Assembly: GCA_030522415.1 (NCBI GenBank)
Contig: CM060106.1
Coordinates: 25,675,467-25,739,466 of the forward strand
From: Channallabes apus
Taxonomy: Eukaryota > Chordata > Actinopteri > Siluriformes > Clariidae
Length of the DNA stretch: 64,000 bases
Reading direction: 5' to 3'
In this document: positions 50,801 through 63,758 of the stretch, in pieces
Position numbering within the stretch: position 1 is the first letter of the stretch
Layout of the letters: each line of letters starts with the position of its first letter
The notes under the pieces: model-generated
Told to the model about the DNA's origin: nothing
Databases searched by the model: none
The model's input: only the letters and a program-made list of their open reading frames with translations
Position numbers and translations under genes: made by a program

Positions 50801-51089
50801 AGACGAATGCTGTCCAAAACGCTGACAATTCCTGGAAGGAGGCTGTGCCGCAGTCCAGTTTGCTTGAATTAGTGCTTTTCCCGCTTGCTACTTCCTGTTT
50901 ATTTCTCCAGCCCGCTTGTTTGGTGGAGAGCTGCAACGAGGCATGAACCTTCCAGGATTCCTGAAGACTCACTCCTGGTCTGTAGAGTTTCATTAAAGAA
51001 CTACTGAAGGAGATGGCAAAGTGGAGATCCTGGAGATCCCGTTCTTCGGCACGAACCGGACTCGAGCGTGCTGAAAGCCTGTTCGAGTG

Positions 51090-51375
51090 TGATTGGGAGC
51101 TTTGGCCTGGATTCCCCCTCACGCCCATATTACTTAAATTATGGGGAAAACTGGTGCCAAAAATTAGCGGCAATTGGATTCTGTTTACTCTGCGCTCTTC
51201 CACAAACAAGCTCCCCAATCAAAACACCTGCAGCTTCACCCAACACCAATTAGCTCATCAAGCTTTTAATTACTCTGTTAATTGCACACAGGCAGCGAGA
51301 GGGGCGGCTGGGGAATTAGGAACGAGGCCCTCCAGAGGAGCCGCCTTGACAATCCTGACAAACAAAGAGGAGTGT
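51090..51375. promoter_or_regulatory. Candidate regulatory island
   Basis: Non-repetitive sequence between microsatellites with clustered homeodomain-type cores (taattact around TAATTA at 51267-51272, gttaattg, accaattag), a SOX-like acaaag near 51360 and cacctg. Function is inferred from motif density only; conservation was not tested. Confidence 0.35.
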
Positions 51376-51409
51376 GTGCCAAGCAAAACGCGCTCATTTC
51401 TCCCTGTTT

Positions 51410-51451
<42 letters not shown>

Positions 51452-51802
51452 CATACACACAGCGCTCAGTCGAGCAGGGAAAACCAAAAAAACAAAAAAG
51501 TGGACGTGTCGACGCCTACCATCTGTCAATGTCACTCACTGTGATGTCACTTCCTGTCACACAGGTCACTTCTACTTTGCTGATGGTGCTAGTACATTAA
51601 AAAGGATTGACAGGCTAGTGTGTGTGTGTATGTGTGTCTATCTATATATACACGTATGTGTGTGTTCTGTCTGTCTCCATCTCTCCCGAGAGCGTCGCCA
51701 AGGAGTTGTATCCAAGAAACAGTGGCACGGCCTCACTTCCTGTGTGACAGGTGTGCGATGCAGGTTCTGACAGCTGTTCTTCCTCCGCATTATATCCCTC
51801 CA

Positions 51803-51840
<38 letters not shown>

Positions 51841-51935
51841 CAGCTGCAGTCCAGTGTTGCTCGTGTTTGCTCTGCCTCTTGCGTCATTGCAGCTTCCTGA
51901 TTTATGGAGCACAAAAGACTGAAATCTGCTCCCAT

Positions 51936-51938
<3 letters not shown>

Positions 51939-52007
<69 letters not shown>
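51939..52007. repeat. (AC)n microsatellite, 69 bp
   Basis: Uninterrupted CA run. A (CT) run is nearby at about 51808-51838. Confidence 0.97.
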
Positions 52008-52010
<3 letters not shown>

Positions 52011-52779
52011 GCAGCCGTCCATCATGTGATGTTCTGCTAATCTGCAGAGATCAGTACATTATTGCTTGCACCAGCACTTCAACACACACACACACACACG
52101 CACACACACATACACACACCTCAAAAACCACCGTATATACGACTTTATTCCTCTACTACACTGAGTCTTCTGTGGATCGTGAACGGCTCTTTAATTGACG
52201 AGTTAATTGCTTTTAATAATAATGCAATTAAAATGATGGGATAAAAGCGGTTTGTGTGTAGACGCTGGTGATGTGCAGAATCTGAAGCCTTTCACTTCCA
52301 CCTCATTTCTCTCCTCATTATCTGGGCATTACGCTGGGCCCTTACAGTCCTCTCCTCTCCTCTTTCATCCGTTCTTCTTTTCGGCGTTCTCGTTTCTCCT
52401 GCTTTCTTCGAGTCCTCAAAAGTCTGCTTTACCTGAAACGTGTGTGAAGCGCGCGCCGGTCGACACTAGCCGTTCTTCAGAAGGTGTTAATAAAAGAAGC
52501 GAGGCTTTTCAACAAAAACTGGTACGTTCTGTTAGACTCCGTCATCGCCGCAGGAACCGCTCGGGATTTTTTTTTTTTTTTTAATGGAAAGCAAATGTCC
52601 TTCAGCTGTTCCCTGAATGAAGGAACAATGCGTTATCGCTTTAGAAAGAGTCCTGCGCTGCAGATTAGAGTGTGTTAGAGTGTGAGGATGGGGCAGAGCT
52701 CGGCTCAGATCTGTGTGAGGGATGACGGGATCGCGCTTCTGTTTCCACCTGATAACGGCGTTTAATTTGCACAAACACA

Positions 52780-52820
<41 letters not shown>

Positions 52821-54239
52821 GAATAGAAAAAAGAGATGGGGCAAGTGAGAGAAAGACAGCATGATGTTAGAGAAAGGAAGACAAAAGAGAGAGAGAGAGT
52901 CCCAATTCATACACAGAACCTCATCTTCATGATTCAGTGTGTGTGTGTGTGTGTGGATGCTTAATAACTGAGCTCCATCTGGAGTAAGCGTTGCTCCGGC
53001 CCCTTTGATAACTGACTGCCTACAGGCGAGAGAGAGACAGAGAGAGAGAGAGAGTGAGAGAGATGAAGAGAGAGAGAGTGAGGGCTCTTTATCAGCGAGA
53101 GAGCAGCGCTATAAACTTCCCCAGCGTTTGATTAAGAGAGAAACTGCTACCAAGCAGGGATTATTCCAGATGTTTCCTCCGCGCCTCAGCCACACTGTCA
53201 ACTCATCCTGAGTCTCTCTGAATCATCCGCTTATCTCTCTCGCCATGCAGAACATTAGCATAAAGTTTACGAGGCCTCCGAACGATCCGAGCTGCACGTC
53301 AGCGGGGGCAGGAGGGGGGAGAAGGGGTGCGGGGTCAAAACCGTTTACCCCGAGAATGAAGCATTTGAGACAAGACACGTCTCTTTCAATAAGCTGTCAC
53401 CGTCACTGGTACTGGTACGGGATGCTGGGAGATGGAGTTAAAGAAAAAGTTAATAAATAAATAAAAATCAGAGAATGCTGGTGGAATCGTGAAAAGTGTG
53501 GGTTGGACGCAGTTTTAGTGGAGGCCGCTTGGTCAGCCGATCTGCATCCAATTACAGATGAGAGAACGCTCCAGAAATCCAAGCGGCGCACAATTTCAGC
53601 CATGTTTAAACTTGGGTTTCATCGTACCTGACGTGAGCGTGCCGCTAAACTCGGAGCTGCTACACCTAACCCAGTTAAACCGATACGAACTGCGGCGATG
53701 ACGCTCGAAGGAAAACGTGAGATGGACAGAAAACTGGATGGAAAGACGAAAGGGAGACGTCTTGAGTGCGGTGTGGTTTCCTCTGCAATCGAGCTCGAGC
53801 TCCCACACTGGCGTCGGAGTGTTTCTCATTACTCCAGATGTTTGGGAGCCGCGCTGCTCCGCGCACTGACATTCCCTCACTCCCTGGAGGAGCCGCCGTG
53901 TCACACTAATGCCAAACACATGTGCTGCTGCGCGGACACTGCGCCCTGCACGCACACTTTCCCACCGTTTTTCAGAACGACAAACAAGACCAGACCTATA
54001 CACAGCACATCTGTAGCTTATAATCCCTCGCTTCTAAGTTCTCAAACAAACTAGTTCTCAGGACTGAGCCCGGGTTTGAATTCCATGCTAACTAGTAGCA
54101 GTGCTGTGCTAACAAATCAAAGCTGGTGAATGACGGTAACGGTTATCTTACCAGTACGATGAGCTAGCCAGGTCGCTACAATTTGGAAAACTGATATTAA
54201 TTTAGAGAAAGTTTAATCATGTTTGAGTTACAGGACAAG

Positions 54240-54560
54240 CACTAGAGAACAAAAAATTGTTTCGGCTCCGTATCGCAATTCTTTGATGTGGCAATTCGTG
54301 CAACATTTGTTTCTAAATCATTATTTTTTATTTCAATATGTTTGTGCTTAAGGTTATAATATGTTGCAGTTCCTCTATGATCCTACAGGTGGCAGAAGAC
54401 AGCGTCTTATGTTGTCTGAGAAAATTATTTGTTCAATTTGTTATAAAATTGTAACCAAATCAGAAAAAAAAATCAAATCACATTATCTATAAAATCATGA
54501 TATTAACAGAATCGCAAATCGCAATGATATCGAATCGAGTGGTCTGTAGGGATCATACAT
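54240..54560 (+). mobile_element. hAT-like repeat, copy 3
   Basis: Contains atgttgcagttcctctatga, cctacaggtggcagaagac and a terminal atcgaatcgagtggtctg, matching blocks at 300-560 (same strand) and 41441-42010 (reverse). An (AC)n microsatellite follows directly. Confidence 0.55.
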
Positions 54561-54563
54561 ACA

Positions 54564-54601
<38 letters not shown>

Positions 54602-55075
54602 CGCACATGCATACAAGACGATACAATCAGCTCAATGCGATTCTCAGACAGTTACAACTCAATCCTCAAATCCGTTCCGACTCCACTAACCAGACCAGGT
54701 CACATCCCCTGAGCTGTCAATCAACCTCGGACAGCCAATAAGAGCGACTTAAACTGATTAAAGCTGTGCGGCCGCCTCGCTGCTGTCTGCGCCGTGCGCC
54801 GTCTCACCCAGACTCAGCTCTTCTGTCGCCTGCTGTGTGTGTGCATGTATGACTTTCTCATCTGCGCTCTCCCTTTTTTTCCAGACAGACCAAATTTTTT
54901 ATTTAAATTTTTTGGTACGAATGAAAAATCTTTTTCAGCCCGAGATTCATTTCCTCACACTGAGAACCGAGAACACGGGCCGCTCGTCCAGCTCGGTTAA
55001 CGCTGGGGTAATCAGAGAGAGGACGCGCCCCAGAGCTTGCCTTAACACACAGCACAAAATCAAGATTGAGTGTGT

Positions 55076-55106
<31 letters not shown>

Positions 55107-55385
55107 AGAGATGGAATTAGTGCTTTAGGAATGAGGTGAAGTGTATAATCTGATGGTGGCCTACAGTTTGGGAAGGAAAGAGAAGTCTGTTGACGTGGAG
55201 ACTTTTGCAAACTCTTTCTCTCCCCCCCCCCCCCCACACACATATGAAGTGTTTTAAAGATGTATAAAAGTTCATCAAGTAATTATTAATACATTTTAGA
55301 CACAACCGATAAAGTCTCTGTTTCTTGCATTAAAAACAGATTTCACTTATATTCATCTTCCAGATGTTTTCTATAAACATACAGT

Positions 55386-55386
<1 letters not shown>

Positions 55387-55429
<43 letters not shown>
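55387..55429. repeat. (AC)n microsatellite
   Basis: Uninterrupted AC run in the region upstream of cbfa2t3. Confidence 0.95.
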
Positions 55430-55430
<1 letters not shown>

Positions 55431-55599
55431 ACATTCAACCCTCATACGCAATATAACCGTCGTTCCATTTCACTCTTCACGTTCAGCTGTTAACTGTGAT
55501 CCTTGCTTTCATAGTATTTATTCCCCCCCACCAGATTTTCCTGTAATTGTACGTAATTGCGTTGATGTCTTTCCTTTCTTCCTTTCTTTTTCCAAACGG

Positions 55600-55760
55600 T
55601 GAGCAACTGTTAAACAATTTCCGCCTGGGATTAATACAGTCCTTTCCATCTCGCATCTTGAATTTAGGTGCATTCAGCGAACACAGGCCATGACCTCGCC
55701 CGCCCATATATGGGAACACAAAGACTGCGCCTTTGACTGGCATTTCCAAGACACGGTGCT
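55600..55760. promoter_or_regulatory. Candidate regulatory island with perfect CArG box
   Basis: Contains the palindrome CCCATATATGGG at 55703-55714, a perfect CC(A/T)6GG serum-response-factor site, in non-repetitive sequence. Activity is not shown. Confidence 0.4.
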
Positions 55761-55989
55761 TTAATTCTCCGCGTCACGAGAAAATTTTTTTTTTTTGATT
55801 TTTGTTTATCTTTTCCGTCCAGACGATGCTCTATTCATGTCCATTCACGCGGCTATCGCTTTAATATGAGCGAGGAAGTTGAAACTTTAATGTCTCATAC
55901 ACACGTACACAGTAAGACCTGTCCGTCCAGGTGTGTGAGCATTCTGCTGACCACCTGACTGTCTCGCTTCATTCATTTCCCTCATCTCC

Positions 55990-56028
<39 letters not shown>

Positions 56029-59000
56029 GCTCTACCCCCTCCTGCTTCTTGACTCTGCTTGCTCCCATCCACTCGTCTCCCGCCCACAGCCATCTGCTCC
56101 TCGCGTTAATTGTGCCACGGCAAATTCCACCTGCACCAGCCGTGCTCAAATTACAGTAATTACCTCCGGCAGCACCGTTGCGGCCACGCGCACACGCTGT
56201 AGGTCAGGACCGTGGCCTCACCGGCACCACGCCCGGAGAACAACGCCATCCGTGTGCATCGAGACACAGTGCGGACTCTGAATACTTTGTTTTTTTCCCC
56301 CTGTTGATATGAGACATCGTGTTAAGAATTCTATAAGACGTAACACATCCCAGACACTTGTTTAAGAACCAGGGATTAGCATTGCACTTTTAATGCCTAG
56401 GAGGAATTATTTACCAAGTTACTTTATTAGTTTTTAATAAAGTTGGTCTGACAATGCTCTCATCTTAACGGGATCATATAACAATTTGTTTAGTCATATT
56501 GCTCAGGCTTATGGAAAAAACACAATCGATGTCATGGTTTATCAAAACAAGGTTTACGAGGACACTAATATCGCAAAAGACAATACTGTATCCGTGATGA
56601 ACGAACCATACACAGTAGCAAAAAAACAACAACTCCAGCTCTTCACCTCTTCTGTTCACCCTTGTAACGTCGCCCTGAAAGAGCCGAAATTGACCACTGA
56701 ATAATTAAACAAGACTTTTCTAGAGAGATGCTCGTGATGCGTGTGGTGATGCTCTGCGCCGTCAAGTCCACCTTTATGCATTTGGGTTCATGTGAAAAGC
56801 AAGTACTACAATTTAATCAAAACATACATGCTGGAACACACAGACGAGCCGGCCGTGATGCAGAACAGATCACCATCCCAGTCCATCGTCCCGCGTGCAC
56901 TTTTCCGCTCGATAACCTCCCAAGTTTCCTGCAGCGTGTCCACTTTATATGTCCTTCGTCCTAACCTATTTAGCATATGTCCGCTCCCGATGAACCATGA
57001 GTCGGGTTAATTGAGTGCAAGGATCAGTCATCCGTCAAAAACCAGAAGATCGATGTCACGGCTCTGTCTGCAAAACTCATGAAAGCAGACCTGCGGATCA
57101 ACCGCTCTGCCGATCCGGATGCATTCGTCTTCGGCGCTGTATACTTAACCGAGACGTCCGTATAAATCTGTTAATGGTGGCAGGAAGACGAATGGAATAA
57201 ACACTACAATAGAGTAATGAATGGCTTGCCTTCCAAACAGGCGCTTGGAGATGGAGTGCCAGTAAAAGCTATCTAGTGTATGTGTGTGTGTGCATGTGGT
57301 AAAGCTTTAGAGCTGCTCCGAGGCCACGCCGCGGTTTCACCTTTAGCCGTCCATCTATTAAGAGGACTACTGTCAGCGCTTCAATAATTCAGGCCATCTT
57401 TACCAGCGTCCAGCGCAGAGTAAAGTGGCAGCTGAGATGAAAACGCCCTGCATTATGAGCGCATTTGGAGAAAGTGCATCGACCGGGGCGTTCGAAGTGA
57501 GAACCACGTCGTGTGGGAGAACACGCTGCGGTTCCTGTGGTTTACCGTACGACACTGGCGCTCCTTTATCTTCCACAGCTCAGGTGCAATTAACAGCTTT
57601 ACAGCTTGGCAACGCTCGTTTAACATCACATAAGAGCTCGCTTCTGCGTTATGCAGCACATATTGCATCGTCTGGGAATCTGAGATCATCAGATAGCCCT
57701 CGCTGAAGCGTCTCCTGGTTTATTGTAGAGAGCTGGGGTCAGTATGAGCTTTACGTGTGGTCGACCTTCGATTCCATCAATTTAAACAACCAAAATTATC
57801 AAACTTTAGACTGATGCTCATCTGCAAAACTGAATATAATGGACGGCATTAAAAACAAACAAAAAAAAAAAGTTGTTTTTTGCGTGGGTGAGCGAAATAA
57901 ACATAATGTTCGGATACACACTGCATCTTCATCTCATTCCTCAGTTTCGTCATTAATGCTGGGCCTTAATGAAAAAAATAAGGTGAAACTTAGGATCATA
58001 CAGTACGTGTATAGACATTGATAAAACATTAGCCTGGATCTGAAAACTGCTCATTTTCGGTCAGAGTTCCTCATCTTGATGCAGGTCAAATTTTAGTCGA
58101 CGTTATTAAAGCTTGTGCAATAACCAGTTTAAACTTTGCAAATGATCATATCCAATCAAAAGCCTGATCTGGTCTAATCACGGTTTAAGCTTCATTCAGC
58201 ATCTCATAATATGTGTCCCAGCATTACAGCTCTTTTTCCCTACAATATCCGGGACATGGTCCGTGTGGGCTCCTCTCAGCTGAGAGATGATTCATGAGAG
58301 CTTTAAAGTGTCCGACGAGGTTGCTGTGGTTTTCCCGTGGAGGTACGCTGTTCCTGACAGCCTGAGCGGCGTGACATGTCATCTACTGTACGTTTCATCT
58401 CATCACTCTGAACTGATCACTCATACACACTGATTCTAATGATTAGCAAACTTATACAAAACCCAGGAAAGTTTAGGCAATGAGGAGTATTCCTACTGAA
58501 AACATATTTCCTTATATGGAAATAACAACATTTTTACTTTCAGATTAAAGTGAAGATTTAGAGTTTCGAGTGTTGCTCTGTATATAATGTAATTATAGCA
58601 TCACTGACTAGAATGCAAAAATTTTTTATTAGCGCAACATGAACTTTTTTTCTTTTTAAAGTAAATTAAAAAAAGAAAAGAATTGTTAAGAATTAAATAA
58701 TTTTATAGCTGTATCGCTTATAATAATAATAATAATAATAATAGTTTTTGTCCCAAACACAAACACAACCACCATGCATTTATTCCAGTTATACTAGATT
58801 ACATTATATTATAAATTACCTAAAAAATTGCACTTAATGCTTGTTTTTTAAAATAATTATTATTTTGTCACTTACTTTGTGAAGGTCAGAGGAAGTAAAA
58901 ATTTATTCCAGGACAAACACACACACACACAGCTTTGACTTATGGCTTTGGAAAGCGACAAATTAACCTCCAAGAATGCGCAGTTTGCCAAAAAAATTTT

Positions 59001-59744
59001 TTTTTTTTTTTTTCAGTCAGATTTTCTCCTTTGGATTTCCAATCAGTCCATTAAAAAAACACTGAGGTAATTCAGTCTTCACATTAAAGGTTATTGGTTT
59101 GTTTGTTTTAAAAAACAAAAAGAAACATATACATCAAAGCAGAGTTGCAACATTAAAGCCAGTCTTTGGTGTCGGAAATTTTGTTTCTCTTTTCTTGTCT
59201 TTGAAGTACGCGATGAAGATGATAATGACGAGTAGAATTTTCTTCTTTCTTTCTTTCTTTTTTTTTGCTCCAGCGGCTGCGCTAAAAGTGCGCAGGACGA
59301 TCAAAGCGGGAAAATGTACAAAATATTTATATATAGATATTTGTAAGAAAAATAGAAAATCAGAAAGTTTTCATTGAAATCTGGGACTGGGATGGTGAGG
59401 ATGTGTGCGGTCCTGCGCTTGGAGCTCCGATGGATGAACACACACTGATAGTGTCATGTGACTGTAAAGCAAGAAAGAAATGACATATAGAGAGAGAAAA
59501 GGGACAAAACATCCGCACTGGTGCTTCTTTAAAGCCGGGAGTAGATGTGAGTTGAGAAGAAATGCTCCTTGGCTGAGGAGTTTCGTTCCTCTGCTGAAGA
59601 TCCGTCCAGATCAGAAAGCTGTAGCTTGTCTATGTGTCGGGTTTAAACCCGGTTTATCCGCGTAATCCCGACTCAGTGAACCCGGACCAGCTGAGCTCGA
59701 ACATCCTGCGGCGCTCCGGCTCCCACCATCCCGTCCGGCCGGCC

Positions 59745-59867
59745 GTCTCTCTGTCTCTGTCTCCGTCTCTCTGTCTCTCCGTCTCTGTCTCTCTGTCTCT
59801 GTCTCCGTCTCTCTGTCTCTCCGTCTCTGTCTCTCTGTCTCCGTCTCTGTCTCTCCGTCTCTCTGGG
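59745..59867. repeat. CT-rich higher-order tandem repeat
   Basis: Hexamer-like units (gtctct, gtctcc) alternate in a pattern that repeats with a longer period of roughly 36-42 bp, so it is a higher-order array rather than a simple microsatellite. Confidence 0.85.
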
Positions 59868-59960
59868 CTTGTTTTTGTTTTTATTCTCTCTTTCTGCTTC
59901 TCCTTTCTTTCCTCTCAGAGTCGGTGGTGTGAAGAAGCCACTGGCTCCAATGGCTCCGTG

Positions 59961-59991
<31 letters not shown>

Positions 59992-60038
59992 CTGTGGAGC
60001 TTCAGTCAGAGTTTAAAACACCATCTGGAGAGGAGGAT

Positions 60039-60039
<1 letters not shown>

Positions 60040-60084
<45 letters not shown>

Positions 60085-60090
60085 TCTCTC
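60040..60090. repeat. (CT)n microsatellite
   Basis: CT run with one late C interruption, at the end of a CT-rich kilobase. Confidence 0.95.
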
Positions 60091-60206
60091 ACTCATACAA
60101 TAAAGTCTCTCTCAAAAACACAAGACTTTAGAATAGTAATTTATCTAGAGGATAATTTCACAGTATTTCATGTATAGCATAGATTGCTGTGAAATGATAC
60201 TCTACA

Positions 60207-60344
60207 TTAATAGTATAAGCAATCATAGATAGATAGATAGATAGATAGACAGATAGATAGATAGATAGAAAGCATAATGTGATAAATGATGCAATAATGT
60301 ACAATATAATGTAAATACAATGATACATCATTCATCAAATTATG

Positions 60345-60409
<65 letters not shown>

Positions 60410-60427
60410 CTAGCTTATACTATAACA
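60207..60427. repeat. Fold-back element with GATA/TATC arms
   Basis: A (GATA)n run at about 60226-60270 faces a (TATC)n run at about 60345-60410. The match continues inside the arms (agcataatgtgataaatgatg against catcattcatcaaattatgct) and outside them (tagtataagc 60211-60220 against gcttatacta 60413-60422). The loop is only about 15-20 nt, near 60304. Confidence 0.8.
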
Positions 60428-60654
60428 ATAATATGGGTCTTAACTAAATGGTTAGACTTAAGACATTGTTGCATTCCCTTTGCATTAGCACTGATAAACA
60501 GTATGCAAGTGTTAGAGCTTTACTCATGTACACTTCACATCTGAGCCAACTCATTAACACCAATTAATCACCCAGATGTGCAATTAAGAATGGTGGAAAG
60601 GGATTTTTGCAGAACGTAACAAAGTCAGGTTCTACCTTGTTCTTTCTTTATGTG

Positions 60655-60684
60655 TGTGTGTGTGTGTGTGTGTATGTGTGTGGG

Positions 60685-60737
<53 letters not shown>
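60655..60737. repeat. Compound (TG)n / (AG)n microsatellite
   Basis: TG run at about 60652-60682 followed by an AG run to about 60736 with two interruptions. Confidence 0.93.
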
Positions 60738-60738
<1 letters not shown>

Positions 60739-61129
60739 CAGTGCCTCTAGTGGTCGCTAGGCGCCGCTGTTTCCACACATCTCCCCAGACTCAGGCACTA
60801 AACTGGCATTTGTGCACTGTGCCAAGTCAAAGTAAAACTGCCATCCTCGGTTGTGTCTCGAATGCTAGTTTATGACAACAGCGTTGACTAGAAAGTGGCA
60901 GCCGTCCAAACCTATGACCGAGCATGTCATGGAAGAAGCCAGCATGTCATGCGAAAAGACAAGCTTTATGCATCATGACTCCAAGATTGCTGCTTTGATC
61001 ATGAGCTGTCTGTGCAGAGCATCGCATGTTCTTCAGTTATTCCCTTGTCGTTGTGGGAGGGCTTGTGCAATCCAGTGATTAAGATTTAATTACTTGGCAG
61101 AGAATTCTTTCCCCCCACATATTTGTCTT

Positions 61130-61305
61130 CCAGTTAGGAAGCTGGGGTCAGAGTACAGGATACAGTGCCCCTGGAGGAGATAGGGTTAAGGGCTTTGCAC
61201 AAGGGCTCAACACGGCTAACTTATTGGTGGTGCTGGAGCTTGAACCCCTGAGCGTACAATCATGAACCCAGAGCCTTAACTGTTTGAACCATCACTGCAC
61301 TGATG
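61130..61305 (-). mobile_element. Diverged tRNA-derived SINE fragment (family 3-like)
   Basis: Contains gggttaagggctttgcacaa and a decayed gcttgaacccctgag B-box region in the same order as 41700-41840, without the L2-type tail. Confidence 0.55.
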
Positions 61306-61539
61306 ATCCTGAGAGCGGCTCCTTGTAGGGCAACCCTTGGCAATAAGTTTCAAGGTGAGAGTTCAGGCTGATAGATTTGTACCATCCTGACTACACACTG
61401 GTTGATCGCCTGCTCAATATTGGACCTTAGCGTGCATGCTTTGTGCATGATACACAGTGATGGACTTTTCTTGAGAGTTTTTTTTTTTTTTTACATCCAG
61501 CATTACTCTGACCAGTATTAAGAGTTTAATCATATTAAA

Positions 61540-61985
61540 TATGATTTAGGCTCATCTATGCCTGTGGGGAGCAAAGGCCAGCCATCCAGTCCGATTGCAC
61601 AGAAAATCCAAAGCAGAACAAATTCCTGGCCACGATAGAACACTATCAGAACACATCATGTGCATCATGTATGGGGCCCAGCAGGCAAAGAGTTCAAGGT
61701 TGTTGCCTCCAAATTCACCAGATCTCGATTCCATCGAGCATCCATGGAATGCACATAACAAATACTTCTGATTCATGGAGGACCCACCCCACAACAAACA
61801 GAACCCAGAGGACCTGCTGCTAATAGACATCATAGCACACCCCCAGAGGTCTTGCAGATTTGTGCCCCGAGAGGGCAGAGCTACACGGGCGGCACTAAGG
61901 GAACCCACGCAATACTGAGCATAAAGTTTTGCATTTTAATGTTATGGCTGACTAAAAGTTTTAGGGACCCTGTGGTTGTTTTTGT
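61540..61985 (+). mobile_element. Tc1-like transposase 3' fragment
   Basis: The frame around 61707-61757 reads PPNSPDLDSIEHPWN, a decayed form of the Tc1 catalytic NSPDLNPIEHLWD block. Then come gaggtcttgcagatttgtgc and a run-out to ttatggctgactaaaag. The frame is broken on both sides. Confidence 0.8.
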
Positions 61986-62039
61986 AAAGAAAAAAAAAAT
62001 GTTGTACATGTTTATTTTATGACTTCATTATTAAAACGT

Positions 62040-62475
62040 TTTTAAATATTAGTAATCCAGCAAAATGTAATCTTACAGGAAAATATCTGCAGGCCAGAAA
62101 GGAAAGCAGCATATTATGTAAAATACCACTTTTCAGACCAAAAAAGTAAACAAAACGACATCTTTAGGGCTTTGCGTGCATGAAAAAAGAAGCAGGTGCG
62201 AGAAAGTTCTCAGAAGGATTGTGGCTGGTTTGCAGGATGCGCAGAAAAATTAACCAACTAATTTCCTTATAAAACTGCACAAATTGTTCTTGAGACTATA
62301 TTTTAAGCAAAGGGTCATCACACCAAATATTGCTTTTGTTTCAATAATTACTGTTTACTTTTTTTTTTTTTTTTTTTGCATGTAAAATTTTTTTTTTTTT
62401 TTTTGAAGATATCCTTCCTATACAGTAGTTATTTCTTATTAAAAGTAGTGCCTAAGGCTTTTGCACAGTACTATA
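62040..62475 (+). repeat. Tc1-like non-coding derivative (possible)
   Basis: Shares a block with 39640-39780 and ends aaggcttttgcacagtacta, similar to the terminal sequence of several fish Tc1-like elements. Poly-T tracts lie in between. Tentative. Confidence 0.45.
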
Positions 62476-63320
62476 GGTTACATGCTGTCTTTTACATACT
62501 GTATATGCAATACATTACATATTAAAAACAGACTAATTTGTGCTACATTGTGGGAAAAATTGGCGCTTGGCAAAGTTGAGTCAATACGTAAAAGCACTAA
62601 ATCCTTAAGAAAGATTATTAGAGCATGTTTAATCGATTCGACGAACAACAGGAACAACAAAAGCAAATTTTGTGATATAGTATTACATATGTCATGATGA
62701 TGTCACATGATAGAGTATATAGTAGGTAGTTATATGTCACGTTAGCTAGTGTTCTCCGCAGGAAACTCTACAAACTACAGAATAGAAACGAATAATGAAG
62801 TAATGAAACTGATTCTTGTTTCTTAACAGTTGTTATTCTGTGTAGCATAAAGTATATATTCAGTGGGTAAGAAATTTCCATAATAGCTTTTAATGGTTGT
62901 TTAACCAAATAAAACTATGTGCATATATATATATATATATATATATAATTAAGTTTCAAGAGAACAAGAAGGGCCATATCTAAATCTTGGATGTTATTTT
63001 CTTTATATAAAGTTTATTCTTGTGGCTGCGAATTCTTATAACAAAGCTTAAATGAATTAAAAAATTCATAACAGATTTAAACAGAGTGATACAGTACGAG
63101 TGCCACCATGACCTCTATGAATGAATTGTGCGCTTGTGATTTTGGGATACAGATGTAGGCTGCTCTGGACTGCTTTGCTCTGACAGGCTCTTATTAAATA
63201 ATATTGACTTGTGCAACAAAAGACCTGCATGCTCCTTTCTCATGCAGTATAAATATGGATAAAGCTAGCATTACACACACATACGCGTGCACACACACAC
63301 ACACACACCCATACTCACAC

Positions 63321-63330
<10 letters not shown>

Positions 63331-63399
<69 letters not shown>
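63331..63399. repeat. (AC)n microsatellite, about 69 bp
   Basis: Uninterrupted AC run preceded by imperfect AC/CCC repeats from about 63270. Confidence 0.97.
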
Positions 63400-63402
<3 letters not shown>

Positions 63403-63712
63403 GGCCATCAAGCTGTATTTGAATATGAATGCAGTGAGGTGTTTTCCCCCATGGTTTGAGTTGAATATTCCTCCAGCTGTTCTTTGGCTGGAGAAAAGCA
63501 TGACTGACTTCTCCTTCGTCTACCTCCCTCCTTTCTATTCTTCAGTTAATTCTCCCCATTTTGACTGTTTAACCATAGGCACACCTGCAACCTGTGTGTA
63601 TGTGTGTATGTGTGTGCGCAGTGTTCATGAGTGTGAGGCAAAGATCTGATGTTGTGAGTGCAGGTGAACTGCTGGGAAACCAACATCTGCCTCTCATGTC
63701 ACTCAACCCCCT

Positions 63713-63758
<46 letters not shown>

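Noticed and set aside
53596..54003. 135-codon minus-strand open frame as a new gene
   Set aside because: No domain, no splice context, Arg/Ser-rich translation and no sign of conservation that I can judge; left as unexplained sequence.
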